Below, piece after piece: positions 1-19,000 of a stretch of DNA of 64,000 nucleotides. The stretch comes from Trichostrongylus colubriformis (Eukaryota > Nematoda > Chromadorea > Rhabditida > Trichostrongylidae): positions 9,283,501-9,347,500 of the forward strand of contig OZ022256.1 of NCBI GenBank assembly GCA_963978905.1, given 5' to 3'. The translations under genes were made by a program, and so were the position numbers. A model generated the notes under the pieces. That model was not told where the DNA came from. It was given only the letters and a program-made list of their open reading frames with translations, and ran no database searches. Positions within the stretch are counted from its first letter, which is position 1. Each line of letters starts with the position of its first letter.

Positions 1-115
1 TCCTTTCGTCTTTTCTTTGCATTTTGCTGAATTTTGTAGTTCGAGCACAAATAAATCCCTCTTTCGTCTTTTCTCAGCATTTTAGTTGTTTTTGTAATTC
101 GAGCACACTTCACAA
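1..115. repeat. Two-copy tandem repeat
   Basis: Two imperfect copies of a unit of roughly 57 bases lie head to tail. Each begins with TTTCGTCTTTTCT and ends with TTCGAGCACA. The copies differ by a few substitutions. The array may extend to the left of the window. No coding potential is evident. Confidence 0.7.
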
Positions 116-310
116 ACATGTAGATGACGCCGCCTTCCAAATTTCTTTTTCCAGAGCAAATTCTTTTCTTTGATTTTTTCATTTTTATTCATCAATTTTG
201 AAATTTTCAAAGCGATTAGAGAAGGAATAGAGAAGGAGAGAAGGAATTTCGAGGTGCAAGCCGGGATACTCGAATTGGTTTGGTCGACAGAGGACGCTGC
301 CGTCAAGCTA

Positions 311-1347
311 TTGGGTCATTCCATGAGTAATGTCGTTTTTTTTTCAGCGTAAATTTTTCCTATGAAATTACAAGTTTTTGCAGCATGTCGTATATCATTC
401 GAAAGAGGTTTTCCTGCTCTACAAAATGACATGTTTAGTTTTCGAGTTCGTTAGAATGGGGCCGACATTTAGGCTGGCGAAGAGGTAGGTCCAGCCGACA
501 AAAATTGACCAAACCGGCAATCAATTGAAACACTATATTTTAATTTAGGAAAATCAACCAGTCATGTGTCGCGTACTTAGCCCTGACCTCTTCTACAATT
601 TCCAATATTTAATTGATCAAGAAGTCGTGTCGTTATTTTTCTAAAATCTTTTTTTCGAAAGCACCCACATTTATTCAAAATGAAATTTTTTCTTTCAAAC
701 TTTTTGATTAGAGTTGTTTTATAAACCACTTCGAAAGACTTTTTCTGCTCTATCGAAAACATCCTTCTAGTTTGTTTTGGCTGCGATTCAGATTGAGTTT
801 TAATACCATGTGATATGGGTCCAGTTGACATTTTTCACAATTTATTTTTTCCATGAGAAAGTTAAGGAATCCGGACAGTGGTATTTTCCTGTTCCTAGGC
901 ACCACTTGTTCTTAACATTCCACCACTCTTTCAACTGATTGGTTGAGAAAATTTTCTAGCCTTCGTTCGAAGAAATTGTCTAAAATCACCGAGTTGTGGC
1001 GGAAAAACGAAATGTGGAAAAAGAGCGACGTGACTTTTTAAGCAACCGACTGGTGGAACTTACAGGAGAGGTCGGGGCTAAGTACGGAACACATGATTGG
1101 TTAGATTTCCTCAGGTAAAATATTGTGTTTCAATTGATTGCCGGTTTGGCCAATTTTTGTTTGCTGGACCTACCTCTTCGCCGGCCTAAATGTCGGCGCC
1201 ATTCTAACATACTCAAAAACTAAGTAGGCCATTTTGTAGAGCGGAGAATTCTCTTCCGAATGATATATAATATTCTGCAAAAATTTGTGATTTATGGCAA
1301 AAATTTTCGCTTGAAAAAAAACGACACTACTTATGGAATGACCCAAT
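311..1347. repeat. Foldback (long inverted repeat) element, ~1 kb
   Basis: The left end (TTGGGTCATTCCAT) is matched in reverse complement by the right end (ATGGAATGACCCAA). The two arms stay recognisably complementary for over 250 bases: the block CGGCAATCAATTGAAACAC near 510 pairs with its complement near 1130, and the block around AGGTAGGTCCAGC near 485 pairs with one near 1165. This is the structure of a non-autonomous foldback DNA element. No transposase is encoded. Reading frames here are arms of the repeat, not genes. A half copy lies at about 51858-52230. Confidence 0.8.
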
Positions 1348-2758
1348 ACTTAACATGCGTCTACTTCACAACAGATGCACAATGCAGTTCCCGCGGCAGT
1401 GGCGTAGATCGCGTGGCACGGGACCAAATTCGACTGTACTGCCCATATCCGATAATTTGTAGTCCTGGTCAATTACCCTGACTTCGCCTCATATTCGACT
1501 TCCTATCAGAAAAGCGTGACTATTTAACTGAATACTAAAATAAATGTATAGCTCTGAAGGCCATTCAATGCAGTAATTTCAATGTGACAGAACGGTCTGC
1601 TGCCAAAAAATGGAGTCGTTCACGGAAATATGTCTCAACCTCCTTTCAAAATCCGATAAATTAGGTGCAGCATTTGGTGCGAAATACAGAAATAGTGAAA
1701 AAAATGGAACTGGAACATTTGGTCGGGTAAGTAATAACCTGACTTCCTCCGTTTTAGAATCCAACAAACGTTAACCAATAAAATTTACTAACGACCTCCG
1801 TGCAGTGCAAACCGGAATAAGGACTACTGAACCAGTGATTTGCATTATTGTTTTGCAAATTCATAAAAAGACGGGAAAAGTTGCAACTTATTTGAATCCC
1901 CGCCTGCAACTGTAGGAACTGTTGTCGGCAGAAAGGCTCTTCTTTCAATCGTATAATGAAAAACTGCCACTGCCTCGATTACGTTCTTCGGTATGCGTGG
2001 TGACCCAGTTGAACAGTTCAGACGCACACCTCTTTTTTTGTGTGTACATATGTGTTCATTCTCGGCTACAATGCTACTGCATTCTTCTTTAATAAATTGA
2101 ATGTTAAATTATTTCATGACAAAATCACCTCCGTAACCGTTTTGTTGGTGCTACAAAAGTACTTATCATTTCCACATTACGCTTTTCCTTTAGCCTTTGC
2201 ATACAGCGCGCAGTGGCCAAACCTAGCGTATTCACATGGGGTGGACAAAAAATAAATAAAACAGACTCTATAGACGATGAGTTAAAAGACACCAGATGGC
2301 GTAAATTTCGTGAATTGTGAAAAATGAAAGCTGAGGGCCAACTAGTGCAACAACAGAGAAAAAATGGATAAAAAGACAAATAAACTAGAAGTAGGACTCT
2401 CTCCTCACTTTTTCTCTTTTGCGTGATCTGCATCGCTAGCAGCTGAGGGTCAGATGCAGACGTCTAGGGGCTATCTCAGCCAGCCGTAATCTTCCTTTGC
2501 CTCAGCGATTCGGCTGGTGAGGGCTGCAGCTCGAAATGAAGCATGTTAAGCTCGTTATAAAACTTTAAAAACACGTTTTTCAAGGCGGTTTCGCCACAGG
2601 TCATTTTTTCATGGCCGACCTTTTCATTTGTTACGATCACCGTTTTCAGTTCTGGTTTCCCTTAGCGCCCCCTTTCCGGTGCCACTTACACACTCAAAAG
2701 TGAAGTACTGAACAAGTAGGATCTAGATACAAGGATGAAAGCAAGTGAGCGGAATGTA
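1348..2758. other. Unassigned sequence
   Basis: AT-rich sequence with short open frames on both strands. I found no splice-consistent coding chain, RNA gene or repeat that I could support. One short frame at 1610-1726 with a good donor was considered and set aside. Confidence 0.4.
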
Positions 2759-3629
2759 TTAGGCTGTCCCGAAAGTTCCGGAACACCTTGCCGGACAAGG
2801 GTTTTCGCGCCTTCCCGCGATGGATAGCCAGGGCATTTATCGATTGACTTTGAGGAACGTTCCATGCCATAGGTATATAAGGATTCGCGCCTATCCACAA
2901 AAGGAGTAGAGCTCGAAATGGACGAGACGTCACTCCTAGCATTGTACCTCTACGAGTTCTGCCGAGGGAGTTCCACAAGGGAAGCGGTCCAAATAATCAG
3001 CGTCGCATGCGGAGCAAGCACAACTATCCACCGTTGGTTCACCCGCTTCCGTTCTGGAGATATAGTCCTGAAAGATCAGCAACGCAGTGGCCGTCCATCT
3101 GAGCTGACGATCAGCTTCTCAGGAGACTGTGCAGGAGAACCCCACGGCAAGCACACGTAAAGTAGCCCTGCTACTCGGTTGTGGGAACACCACAGTCGAT
3201 CAGCATCTCACTCGGTTGGGATACCGGAAAGTGCTCTCGACTTGGACACCCCATGCCCTATCCGACAGCCGACATCTGGCAACATTCACCCGCGACACCT
3301 TGGCGACGCTAGGCTGGGAAGTGCTACAACATCCTCCATATAGCCCCGATCTCGCACTGTCTGACTACCACCTGTTCGCTCCTCTACAGAACTTCCTAAA
3401 GGGGAAAAAATTCAAGAAGCAGCGCGACATCGAGATGGAGGTCGAGCCTTTCTTCGCGAGACAGTCTCCACAGTTCTGAGCGGATGGGATTGGCAAGCTT
3501 CCAGATAGATGATAGAAGGTGATAGATAATAATAATGAATATTTTGTTAGCTGAAATGTGTTTGTGTTGTAAAGAAAAAAATTTGAAAAAAAGTGGTCGA
3601 GGTGTTCCGGAACTTTCGGGACAACCTAA
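2759..3629 (+). mobile_element. mariner-type DNA transposon, internally deleted
   Basis: The element is bounded by near-identical inverted repeats beginning TTAGG(C/T)TGTCCCGAAAG and ending in the complement, each flanked by a TA dinucleotide, the duplication expected of the Tc1/mariner superfamily. At 871 bp it is shorter than an autonomous mariner (about 1.3 kb). The interior holds parts of a mariner transposase in two frames. The hookworm mariner 'bandit' is a possible relative, but I could not compare sequences. A MITE made from the same ends lies at 40835-41050. Confidence 0.9.
2918..3479 (+). pseudogene. mariner transposase remnant
   Basis: The first frame (from 2918, about 70 residues) starts with MDETSLLALYLYEFCRG and carries the N-terminal helix-turn-helix, with IHRWFTRFRSGD and the SGRPSEL linker. 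A second frame from 3129 continues with the second DNA-binding part (TVDQHLTRLGYRK) and ends with the third catalytic motif, HPPYSPDLALSDYHLF. Between DSRHLATF and the PYSPDLA motif the first two catalytic aspartates of the DD34D triad and their flanks are missing. There is also a frame change near 3130. The protein cannot be active; the element could only move with transposase supplied elsewhere. Confidence 0.88.
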
Positions 3630-5035
3630 TATGTTCAAACTAGAGAACATGAAAGGTGTATTTATTATCTCTTCAAGTCCTTCAATCTGGGCAAATGATC
3701 GGATGTAGAGAGAGAAATCGTAGCTGAGTTCGAGCTTTTCTTCATTGGAGATGTCCCACCGGGATGGGTCCGACTGGTTTCAGTAGCTACCTCTTTGACG
3801 ATTTCATTCGGAACCTTACGTGCACCACCTGATATTATTATTCTGATTATAAAATCGTCAGAAGCCTGATTGTAGTGTATGGATTACCATTTCTTGCGCC
3901 TCCATCGGGTTTCCCGGTCGATATGTGGCATTTCACTCCACGAATGCGTAAATGAATAAAGCGAGCTGCCCATTCGCCAGCTTCGGCGTCCAGTTGTGGA
4001 TCTGAATAGACGAAAATCAGCAACGGAACATACTCCAGAGCCTGGGTTCATGCAAACCGTTCATAGGCACTCCTTCATATAGACGAGCATCCAATTCCGT
4101 GAGAAACCCGTGTTGTGAATCCCTCGATGTATTTGGTTCGCTATAGATGGACTCGCTCCATCGTGACATGGCTACTAAATAACAAATGAGTATGTGCAAC
4201 ATATAGGGAACATACAGAGTTTTTACGAAATCCACTCAAAATACTGAGAGAATAAACAACGCTTTAGCCAGAATTTTATTGATTATAAAATAAAAGAACA
4301 AGCTAAATATTGGAAGTAAATTCCGTAAAACATTTAGCTGGACTAAATATAAATTTTTATAGGTTCAAAATACTATAAAAGTAAAAGCTATAAGGATTGT
4401 TCGTCAGCTGAGAAATCTCCACCGGCCGTGAAGCACGTGGACCGAACTGCTGGTCACCATGGCAACGTCTGGGCAACCTGGAGGCCGTGGAGCAGTCCAC
4501 ATTAAGGGCCCATATTAGAAGTGGGAAGAAAAATGTGGTATCTGCGTAGAAGCAAAATAGAGGTACGATCGGCTGAATAGCAGAAGGATGTCAAATTTAC
4601 GCAATAGTATATCGAGCGAGAATCCTCTTCTCAGCAAAACTTCCCTCTCAAGGTGATAGAGGGTCTGAATCTCGGCACTGGCCTTTCTGAGTTACACGTC
4701 ACCGCCACGACTGATTTATGCGTTTTCAGTTGTAGCATCATAGTGTGAAACAAGATTTTGAGCTTTTTGCACCGACAAGCCTGCTACAAACACCTCGAAG
4801 GCAATGGGTTGTGATTTTCATTTCAGTTTCATCGGTGCAATTATACCTCTAAATTCGATGTCATTGATCCTACAGTCGTGGAACAGACAACAAGCGAATA
4901 CATAATTCACAGAGCGACGAACAGTGAGATCAATCACGAAACCAGCCACGTAAGGTCTATCTATTCATTGAGGTATGTACAACTTGGACAGAAAATTCCC
5001 GTTGCAACGTCGAGCGACGCGATAAGTGCGAGCTA
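3630..5035. other. Unassigned sequence
   Basis: No coding chain, RNA gene or convincing repeat was recognised. Open frames are short and lack flanking splice signals or coding-like composition. Confidence 0.4.
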
Positions 5036-5345
5036 CGCACGTCGTGCTAGTTGAGCTTCGAAAGGTGAAGGTGCATATACCCTAATTCAGGCATACGCTC
5101 CAAGACCCAACTAATACGGCGACCCAAGCTCGCACCCATCGGGTCCCGCACCATCCACGACCACGCAAATCTTCTGTACTATTTCTCATTGTTTCCACGA
5201 ACTTGTGCAAATTTTCTTGGCACACACTCAGATTCATTCCCACAAACGCATGCTGAGGTGGCAAGACTGCATTCATACTTTGCGACAAGGTCATACCACG
5301 AGCGACGCACGCTCAGCGTCGCCTTCGATTAGCGAGCACGACCAT
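5015..5345. repeat. GC-rich dispersed repeat copy
   Basis: Holds the blocks GTGCGAGCTACGCACGTCG and GACCCAACTAATACGGCG. Related blocks occur at 13604-13740 and 61333-61440, where the order includes GCGAGCT..GCGCG followed by TAGTTG and, on the other arm, GACCCAAC. The match is imperfect and the borders are not defined. Confidence 0.45.
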
Positions 5346-5766
5346 ACCCACGACGCGCCGTCATAGTAAGCAGGATCGCAGAATCAAAAGGGTGAGAATA
5401 AATGCGTAACCATATCTAATCAACTGCGAATAATTCAATACCGACACTGGATACTCTAGCTTTTTCTTTTCTCTGAGCTTTTTCTTCCCTACTAAGCGCT
5501 ATTTCCACATATTTGAAAGAGAGCTAAAAAATCAAGCGATTAGTGGCAGGGTATAAGTAAATATTTATCATAGAAATACATTCACAACAGAGCCCATGCC
5601 ATCCAGACAAGAAATTGAAAACAATCAACAACATGCTTATTAAGATCCAACAAACAATATCGGGAATGAAGCCACGTATAAGCGGTACATAACGAAACAG
5701 AAGTGACTTAGACACTCAAAACAAATATGCAGAATAGAGTATTTGCATTATAGAATAGTGAATAAA

Positions 5767-12073
<6,307 letters not shown>

Positions 12074-13007
12074 CTTGACTCAGGGTGAGATCCAAGCTCT
12101 TTACCTGGAATGAGCTTTGAAATAGCTTGCTATGTAAAACACATAGTACGAATAAAGCTAGCGACGAGTGGGCAAATGAAAAGTGACGTCGAAATTTCAC
12201 AACGTGGGCGGCCGCGCAAAGTTTTCTAACTGGAGCGACTTATGCGTCAGGTATCATACTGCAACGGATTGCATCATTCTTTGCAATAAGAAATATTATG
12301 TTGAGGTTAATATTGCTTACGATCTATATACTTTTAGGTGTAAATGACATCATTGCATGAGTAATTAAAAGGTGTAAATAAAAGGTAAAGTATAAAGCGA
12401 ATACACAGTTACCAACATTTGTGTCTCGCTCACAATCGCGTACAAACTGGAGCCTTCTGTCGCTGGAGACTGGAGCTGATGACTTTACCAACAATTCTAT
12501 ACTACCGAAAAATCATTGCCGATCCAAAAACCTATGAGGCTTAGGTTGGCCTAGCTACGAAAACGATCAAATGAACGTGCAAATGGGGGCATCTAATAAT
12601 ATTTCAAAAAATGACCCTTTAAGAACAACTTTTCTTATACCATAGCAAGAACCAACAATGACCCATCGATCAGTCACGTTAAATATTTGATATTCTACTC
12701 CCACACACCATGATTTTGTTGGAGTGGTCTAAATGTAAAGGACCTCCACAAGAGCTGCATCATGACACTCGTATTGGAACACCACGCCACGCAAACCGCG
12801 TTGCAGCGCGCGAGAAATGCTTTTGTGATCCTATGCTGAATTGGCCGCGCGTTAAAGAGGATAGCCACCTCCTTTTAGGACCTGACCAAAATTGAGGTGT
12901 ACTGTATCAAAACCGTAGTCATATCTTATTATATGTGTGCTGTCTTTGTTTTGCTAGCTTCTTTTTCTGCCAGAGTTCATAGAGTGAGAATTAGCTGAAT
13001 GTTGCAG
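12074..13007. other. Region between divergent genes
   Basis: Lies upstream of sars-1 (minus) and upstream of the first exon I can support for the unknown plus-strand gene. It should contain the sars-1 promoter and perhaps the missing 5' exon(s) of the plus-strand gene. An ATG at 12177 begins a short frame that could splice in phase to 13008 through a GTGGGC donor, but nothing else supports it. The block at 12760-12860 (CGCCACGCAAACCGCGTTGC and following) resembles sequence at 22376-22470 and is probably a dispersed repeat. Confidence 0.4.
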
Positions 13008-16000
13008 GAGTGCTGGGTAATGTAAGAGGAGGTTTTCGAACGAGATTTGGCACTTGCTCACCGAGAAGTGAGCTTACACAACACACTAGCAACTCCAGTT
13101 TCCCTTGCAGGTTATTACTGAATGATAGACTGATTACGTATTATTGTTGTTGCTACCTAAAGCCATGCAAGGCGAACCTGCAGGTTTCTCATTTTTCAGA
13201 TGATCTTTTTCTGAATGGCTGAGTCATGCCATCAGTGAGTGTCCATGGTTGTTATAGCAAAGCGCCAGAAGCTTCTTAGATATTCTGCTTTCAGTCAAAG
13301 TCGTTCGTCTTGTTCAAATCAACGTTCACACATACCTATCAACTACTCACAGCGTAACTACAGTAATGGCAAGTTTCTACACTTTCAAACAAAACTAGTA
13401 ACGATCTTGAAAGGATGCTTCTTCGAGTCCGGAAATGAAAGGCACTGTGTACCTCGGGGTGGCACCGTGGCCCTACATAAGGTCGCATTCCTACCTTGCG
13501 CCGGCAGGGCGTGGCTGCGTTCACAAGCAGCGAGGCAAAGTGGCACGGGGGATGGGCGACGGGTGTATATCGTTAGGACAGAAACGTCGCGTGGCCGTGT
13601 TCGGCGCGCGACGGGATGGTGCGAGCTTTGCGCGCCGTATTAGTTGAGTCCTGAAGCGATTACGCCTAGAATGAGGCGTAGAGCACCGTCACCGCTTCAA
13701 GACCCATCCGATACGGCGCGCATGGCTCGCACCATCTCGTCGCGCGCCAAACACGGCCACGCGACGTTTCTGTCGTAACGATATACACCTGGCGAAGACG
13801 ATGCGGACAACGAGGGAGAGTGGTATAGGCGGCGACCAGAAAAACGCAACGACACCAGCAGTTGAGATAGGAGTAGGCAACGAGATATGGTGGACAAGCG
13901 TGTACGCACAGACACAAAGCCACGCCCTGTTATCGGCACCGCTAAGTATGAACGCGGCCTGACGGACGCGTCAAGAACCTGTATACTATGCTTGCACGAA
14001 AACGTGAAGGGGATTCAGAACGGCCATCATTCCCTGACAAATGACCGAAAGCGACCAAAGTAATCGCAAATCTCATAGCACTCACGTGATCCTCCTTTTG
14101 CAGTTGTGCATTGCCGACGGATTGCAGCCGACTCGGACTGCAACTCGTCGACAGTAAGGGGGTTCTAGTGATCTTTCAGAGTTCGCGATTCAGACAATCA
14201 GTCGGAAAGAAAAGATACATATCGATCAAGCGATTAGGCGATCAGGCGTATCGTTCACCTAATCGATAAACATCTTATCCTTTCCGCCTGATTATCTGAT
14301 CGCCTACAACGCAGGCGCGATCGCAAACTCTGGACACTGCCCAAGTGAACCATATTCTGGTCAAATCGATATCAATATCACCAGAGGATGGCCCACCACC
14401 ACACAGAGTAGAATCTCACGGAATGGCGAACGACCGTGACTAGGTGTAACACTTGATATGGTCCGTTTTATCATGCAAACAAATTGATATGTGATTATGA
14501 GAGCCGAAAGGGATCAACCTGACTGTAACAGCTGGTTGCGTCGTCTTCTGAGTATTTCATTTTACGTTGTGACAACCGCACACTATCAACTCCTAATTCG
14601 TAGCCACATAATCAGGGCTACGGACGGACTGGTTATTAATGAGGGGAGGGTATCTTGTGTCTGTGACTGATCTGTCACTGGTCAATAGAGATGATCACAA
14701 TCACTAAGTCCTAATCATACAGGATCAATGTCTGCACGCTATCTCACCTCATATGAACCAGAATAATCCTTTAAGGAATCGTCCACGGAAAACTGAGTTT
14801 CTCTGTTACTCACATATTTATGTTGTATTTGCCTAATAAGGGCAGCATGCAAAGTTTCACGCGAAAAAGTGAGTTCAGCTAAGATACACCCCACCCTCAA
14901 GTTCTTGACCGGGTAGGCGCGGTCTCCGAGCAGAAGCCCCGCCCTCTCGTCCGCCGAGGTTGGAAACGAGAGTAGGATTTACGTAACAAGTTTCGGTTTT
15001 TACAATGCGTATCCAACCGCTGCGGACGACGGGATGGGCACGTGCTCGGAGCCCCGCCTACCCGGCCGTGATTTTGTGGTGCTGTATCTCAGCCGGAATC
15101 ACATTTTCTCGCGTGAAACTTTGCATGCAGCCCACATTAGGCAGATACAACATGAATATATGGGTTACACAAAAACTCATTTTGCCGTGGACGATTCCTT
15201 TCAGCGCTGCTGATTACCAGTTATGATGTGTTACTTTTTTTACAATCCGTCTCTCTATCCGGCCGATTACTCGCTACTTCTCAAAAAATTTCTGATTTCT
15301 CAAAAATATGTGCTTTTTCAGGAGGCGTACTATTAACCTGGGACAAGCGCTTTGTCTCTGGTGTTGTAATTTAGTAAATTCTCTTCTGTGTCCCCTTCTC
15401 AACAATTCAGCACTATTTTCTAAGTGTAGAACAGAAATCAATCAAACTCTCAAATAAGCCATTCAAATGATGTGAAAGTGTAAATAATTCAATTTCAGCC
15501 GGTGAACTTCGCTGTACCTGCCCTCATCCTCCACCAGACAATATTGGTCGAGCCGGTTTAGTGCCAGCCAGACCAGCACCGCATCTCAGTCAGTCAACCT
15601 CCATTCAACCAAGGATACGTGACTATCCAATTGTTCCCAGTCCTACATACTCCTATAGCACTCACCATTCATCCCAGTACTTTCCCGCCCATAATTTTCA
15701 TCGATTCCGACTTGGATACTTTGGACAGTCGACGCATCCGTTTCCAAGGTCAGCACACCCTATTCGTCCTGAAAAGGTGAGCATTCCAAACAAATGTACT
15801 CCAGAAAGCCTTCTTCTCTCAGATGCTGCCCTTCCGCTGCTCCGTCATTCATCTCGCAACCGGTCTACAATCCGCCCCGCTTTCATTACGCTCAAGTATG
15901 CCATCCGAGTTACAGTATTAGAGACCCTGAACATCGAGTTCAACAAGTCTGTAAGTTGCAAGCTCTACTCTAACGAAAAATATTCGAAATTTGTAGTTGT

Positions 16001-19000
16001 TTTTTTAAATTTTAATGGAAAGCCGAAGGGGAATAGCTTTGGAAACTTTCATTTCTAAAAGATCGGCTAAAATTGTAATGATTGAATCTGAAGTTGATGT
16101 GTATCAATAGAATTGTACGAAAAGTATCAGTCACCTCCGAGTGTAGTGATTTAGATGGTGTAATAATATGCATCTGACGGGGGGTGCGATCCCTTTGTAA
16201 GCAATGAGTCGACCACCCATGATGTGTCCCATGTGGTCTAGTGGTTAGGATTCGTGGTTTTCACCCACGCGGCCCGGGTTCGATTCCCGGCATGGGAAGA
16301 CGTTTTGCAATTTAGGAGGATTGCAAAGCCTCCAGCCAAAAAAGATATCATCCCACACGGACTTCGAATATTCGTTTTTCGGGCGAAACTTATGCAGAAA
16401 GATCTGAGGAATTTGTTTTGTCTTGGAAATACGCAGTCGATGGATAATAATTATGGCTTAAGTTCTTACTGAATTTTACAGAGTCTTGGAAATGCTAATT
16501 CTTTATTACTTCTTCTCAGATAACCGGTAGAATAGCACTGGTACTCCAGATGTGTGTCTAAGGCGCCCCGATGCGATCTCATAAGCAACGACCTAAGCCC
16601 TGTCAAGATTTCTCGCCTGATGAGGCGCGCGTATAGCATGTGACAATCGCCATTATAAGTTCAGAAAATAAGGATGATATACCGTAATAAGGGCTTCTGG
16701 TCTTAAGTGATGTTATAAGAAGCATTCGAGACAGAGTGAAATCTTACAATGCCCAACTTTCTAAATTTTTCTGAAATTTCCGAATTAAAAAAATTTTTTT
16801 CAATCCAAATCCAATCTTTTTCCATGACTGGTCATGGAAAAGGTGTAGTAAGGCAAGGCAAATAAGGACATCAAAGAGAAATAGCATGCCACCATTTCAA
16901 AACCGTTTAAGTGTGCTTGGGTGCATCGAGCGCATTTATAGCAATAATACTATATGTTAAAGCCTAATATCGACTAAAACTGTTTCATATAAACTATAGT
17001 GCACCATCCTGCTTCACTTAGCTTATAATCCACTCGAAAACAAAGCTCACTTTTCACACTTTTTCTTACTTTTTTATACAGTCGATGTATTATCACCATA
17101 GGAAGGAATTTTCTTCGAAAATTCCTCTGAGCGTGTCAATCTGTTGTACCATTCATTTCAGCTTATTTGAGGGTGTATCCCAAACATTGTTCGGAGCTAT
17201 TTGTGGTAAGTGTGAAGTATATCATTGGGTCTTTCAGTCTTTATCATTTATTGAAGCATGAGACATAGACTGCTTCACCAACCACTGCGTTCCCTTTGCG
17301 GGTAGGATGCAAAGGGAACCATTGCGGCGTTGAGACGCCGTACTGGGTCCTCTTGTACCACACTCCTCCTGCACTTACATATGGCAGTATATATCAATTA
17401 AGAAAACTTCAACGCTAGCTTACCTCCTGGTATGGGATCGTGTTGAACTATGAGAGAAATCTCGCCCGAGAACGCTTCCTCTTCCTTTTTCATGACCTTT
17501 TGCCCACACCATTTTCCCTGTCTCTTTGTTCGAGCCCGGTTGGAACTCACAGTGAACTTCAGTAAATCCATTCCAGGCGGAATACCTCAACCTTGAGCGT
17601 GCATTCGCTTATCCGGTGTCGTTGGCGGATTGGGTCCTGCCGTCCAGTTTCCCATACTACTCGGTCGTATTCCTGCGAACTCCAATGGAAGGTTCGTTAA
17701 GAACAGCTCAATTGTCTACACATGCGGAGCTTGGCTTTGTAGAGACCGCTGGCGGTGAGTCACTCACGAACGTCTGCGTAACGACAATCGGAGGAAAACA
17801 CCAACGTGATAAAGGTCTGGTGTACTTTGCTCGTGCTCATTCTCAACCGAGAGCCATTTTCTTCCTGAGTGACCACGATAATTTTAGAGCAGTTACTGTA
17901 CGACGTCAAAGGACGGTCGACGGATGAGTGCTGCAGCTCGTCGTGTTCAACCTGTTGTCACAATCGTTTCAAGGTGGGCTGAACATAACGTAGGCTTGTA
18001 AGCGTATGATAAGAGCGAGCATATACTATCCATTTTTGTTTAAATCTCCTGCTCCTCGCTTTTAGAGATCGAATCTGATCGCGCTGCCAGGAAACCCTAG
18101 ATTACGTCGCGTTCATACTGAGCGCCGGCAAGGCGTGGCCGCGTTCACAGCCAAAGAGGCAGAGTTGCAGGAGGGAGGTGCAGAGACGATGGCTTAGAGT
18201 CTTCCCACGGCGCGGCTTGGGGTCTTCTCACGATCCCGCAGCACGGCAAGATGTGAGTGATAGGGAATCACTACAAGGAGTATAGAAGCCTATCTGCGGC
18301 GAAATCCCCCGCGAATGGCGCGCCTCTGAGCTGTGACAGAGGCGGTCTTTTTAGCTCCAGCCGCCTTTCTTGGCTCGGTCCGCCTCCTAGCGAATGATTG
18401 GCTGGGGTGAGAATGGAAGGTATCGCGGCCCGCTTTCTCAGTTCGTTCTGCAGTTCAGCACCGGTCGAGTTGCCGGCGAGGGTGGGAAAACAATCACAGC
18501 CGGCTAACGCGGCCTTTCGCCCGTCTGCACTCTACCTCCGGCTAGTGAAGCAAAGAGGCGCGAAAACGAAATGGGCTCTCGGTTTTTTATTTCTCGATTT
18601 TTTCGCCGTTTTATTTCGTTCTTTCTCTACTGTTACGCTGCCGAGCACCCCTACTTTCATATTCCACAATCCGCCAAATCTACCGCTTCCGGTGACTTTG
18701 GTACCAAACTGCATAAGATGCTCCTAACTCACATGATCCCCTCGCGTGTTACACGCGCCACGCGAGATTTTTATTCTGAAAGCGCAAATCCTATACAATG
18801 TAATGCAGCGTCAGTGTTTCACTTTCTAACGTTTTTACATACTTTCTGGTTGTTTCTTCTTATTGTTAGACTCTTGCGACTCAATTTCAGCACCCATCTG
18901 ATTCTCGTGCCCCCTCTCAACTTATTCTGAACACCGAATCGATACGAATTAGCGAAGGTAACTAGTGAATGGATTTTTCTCAAAAAGGATTTTTTGAAAA

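Noticed and set aside
1610..1726. Plus-strand frame of 39 codons ending at a good GTAAGT donor
   Set aside because: The only nearby acceptor would create a 31-base intron and a 7-codon last exon; no upstream partner exon was found.
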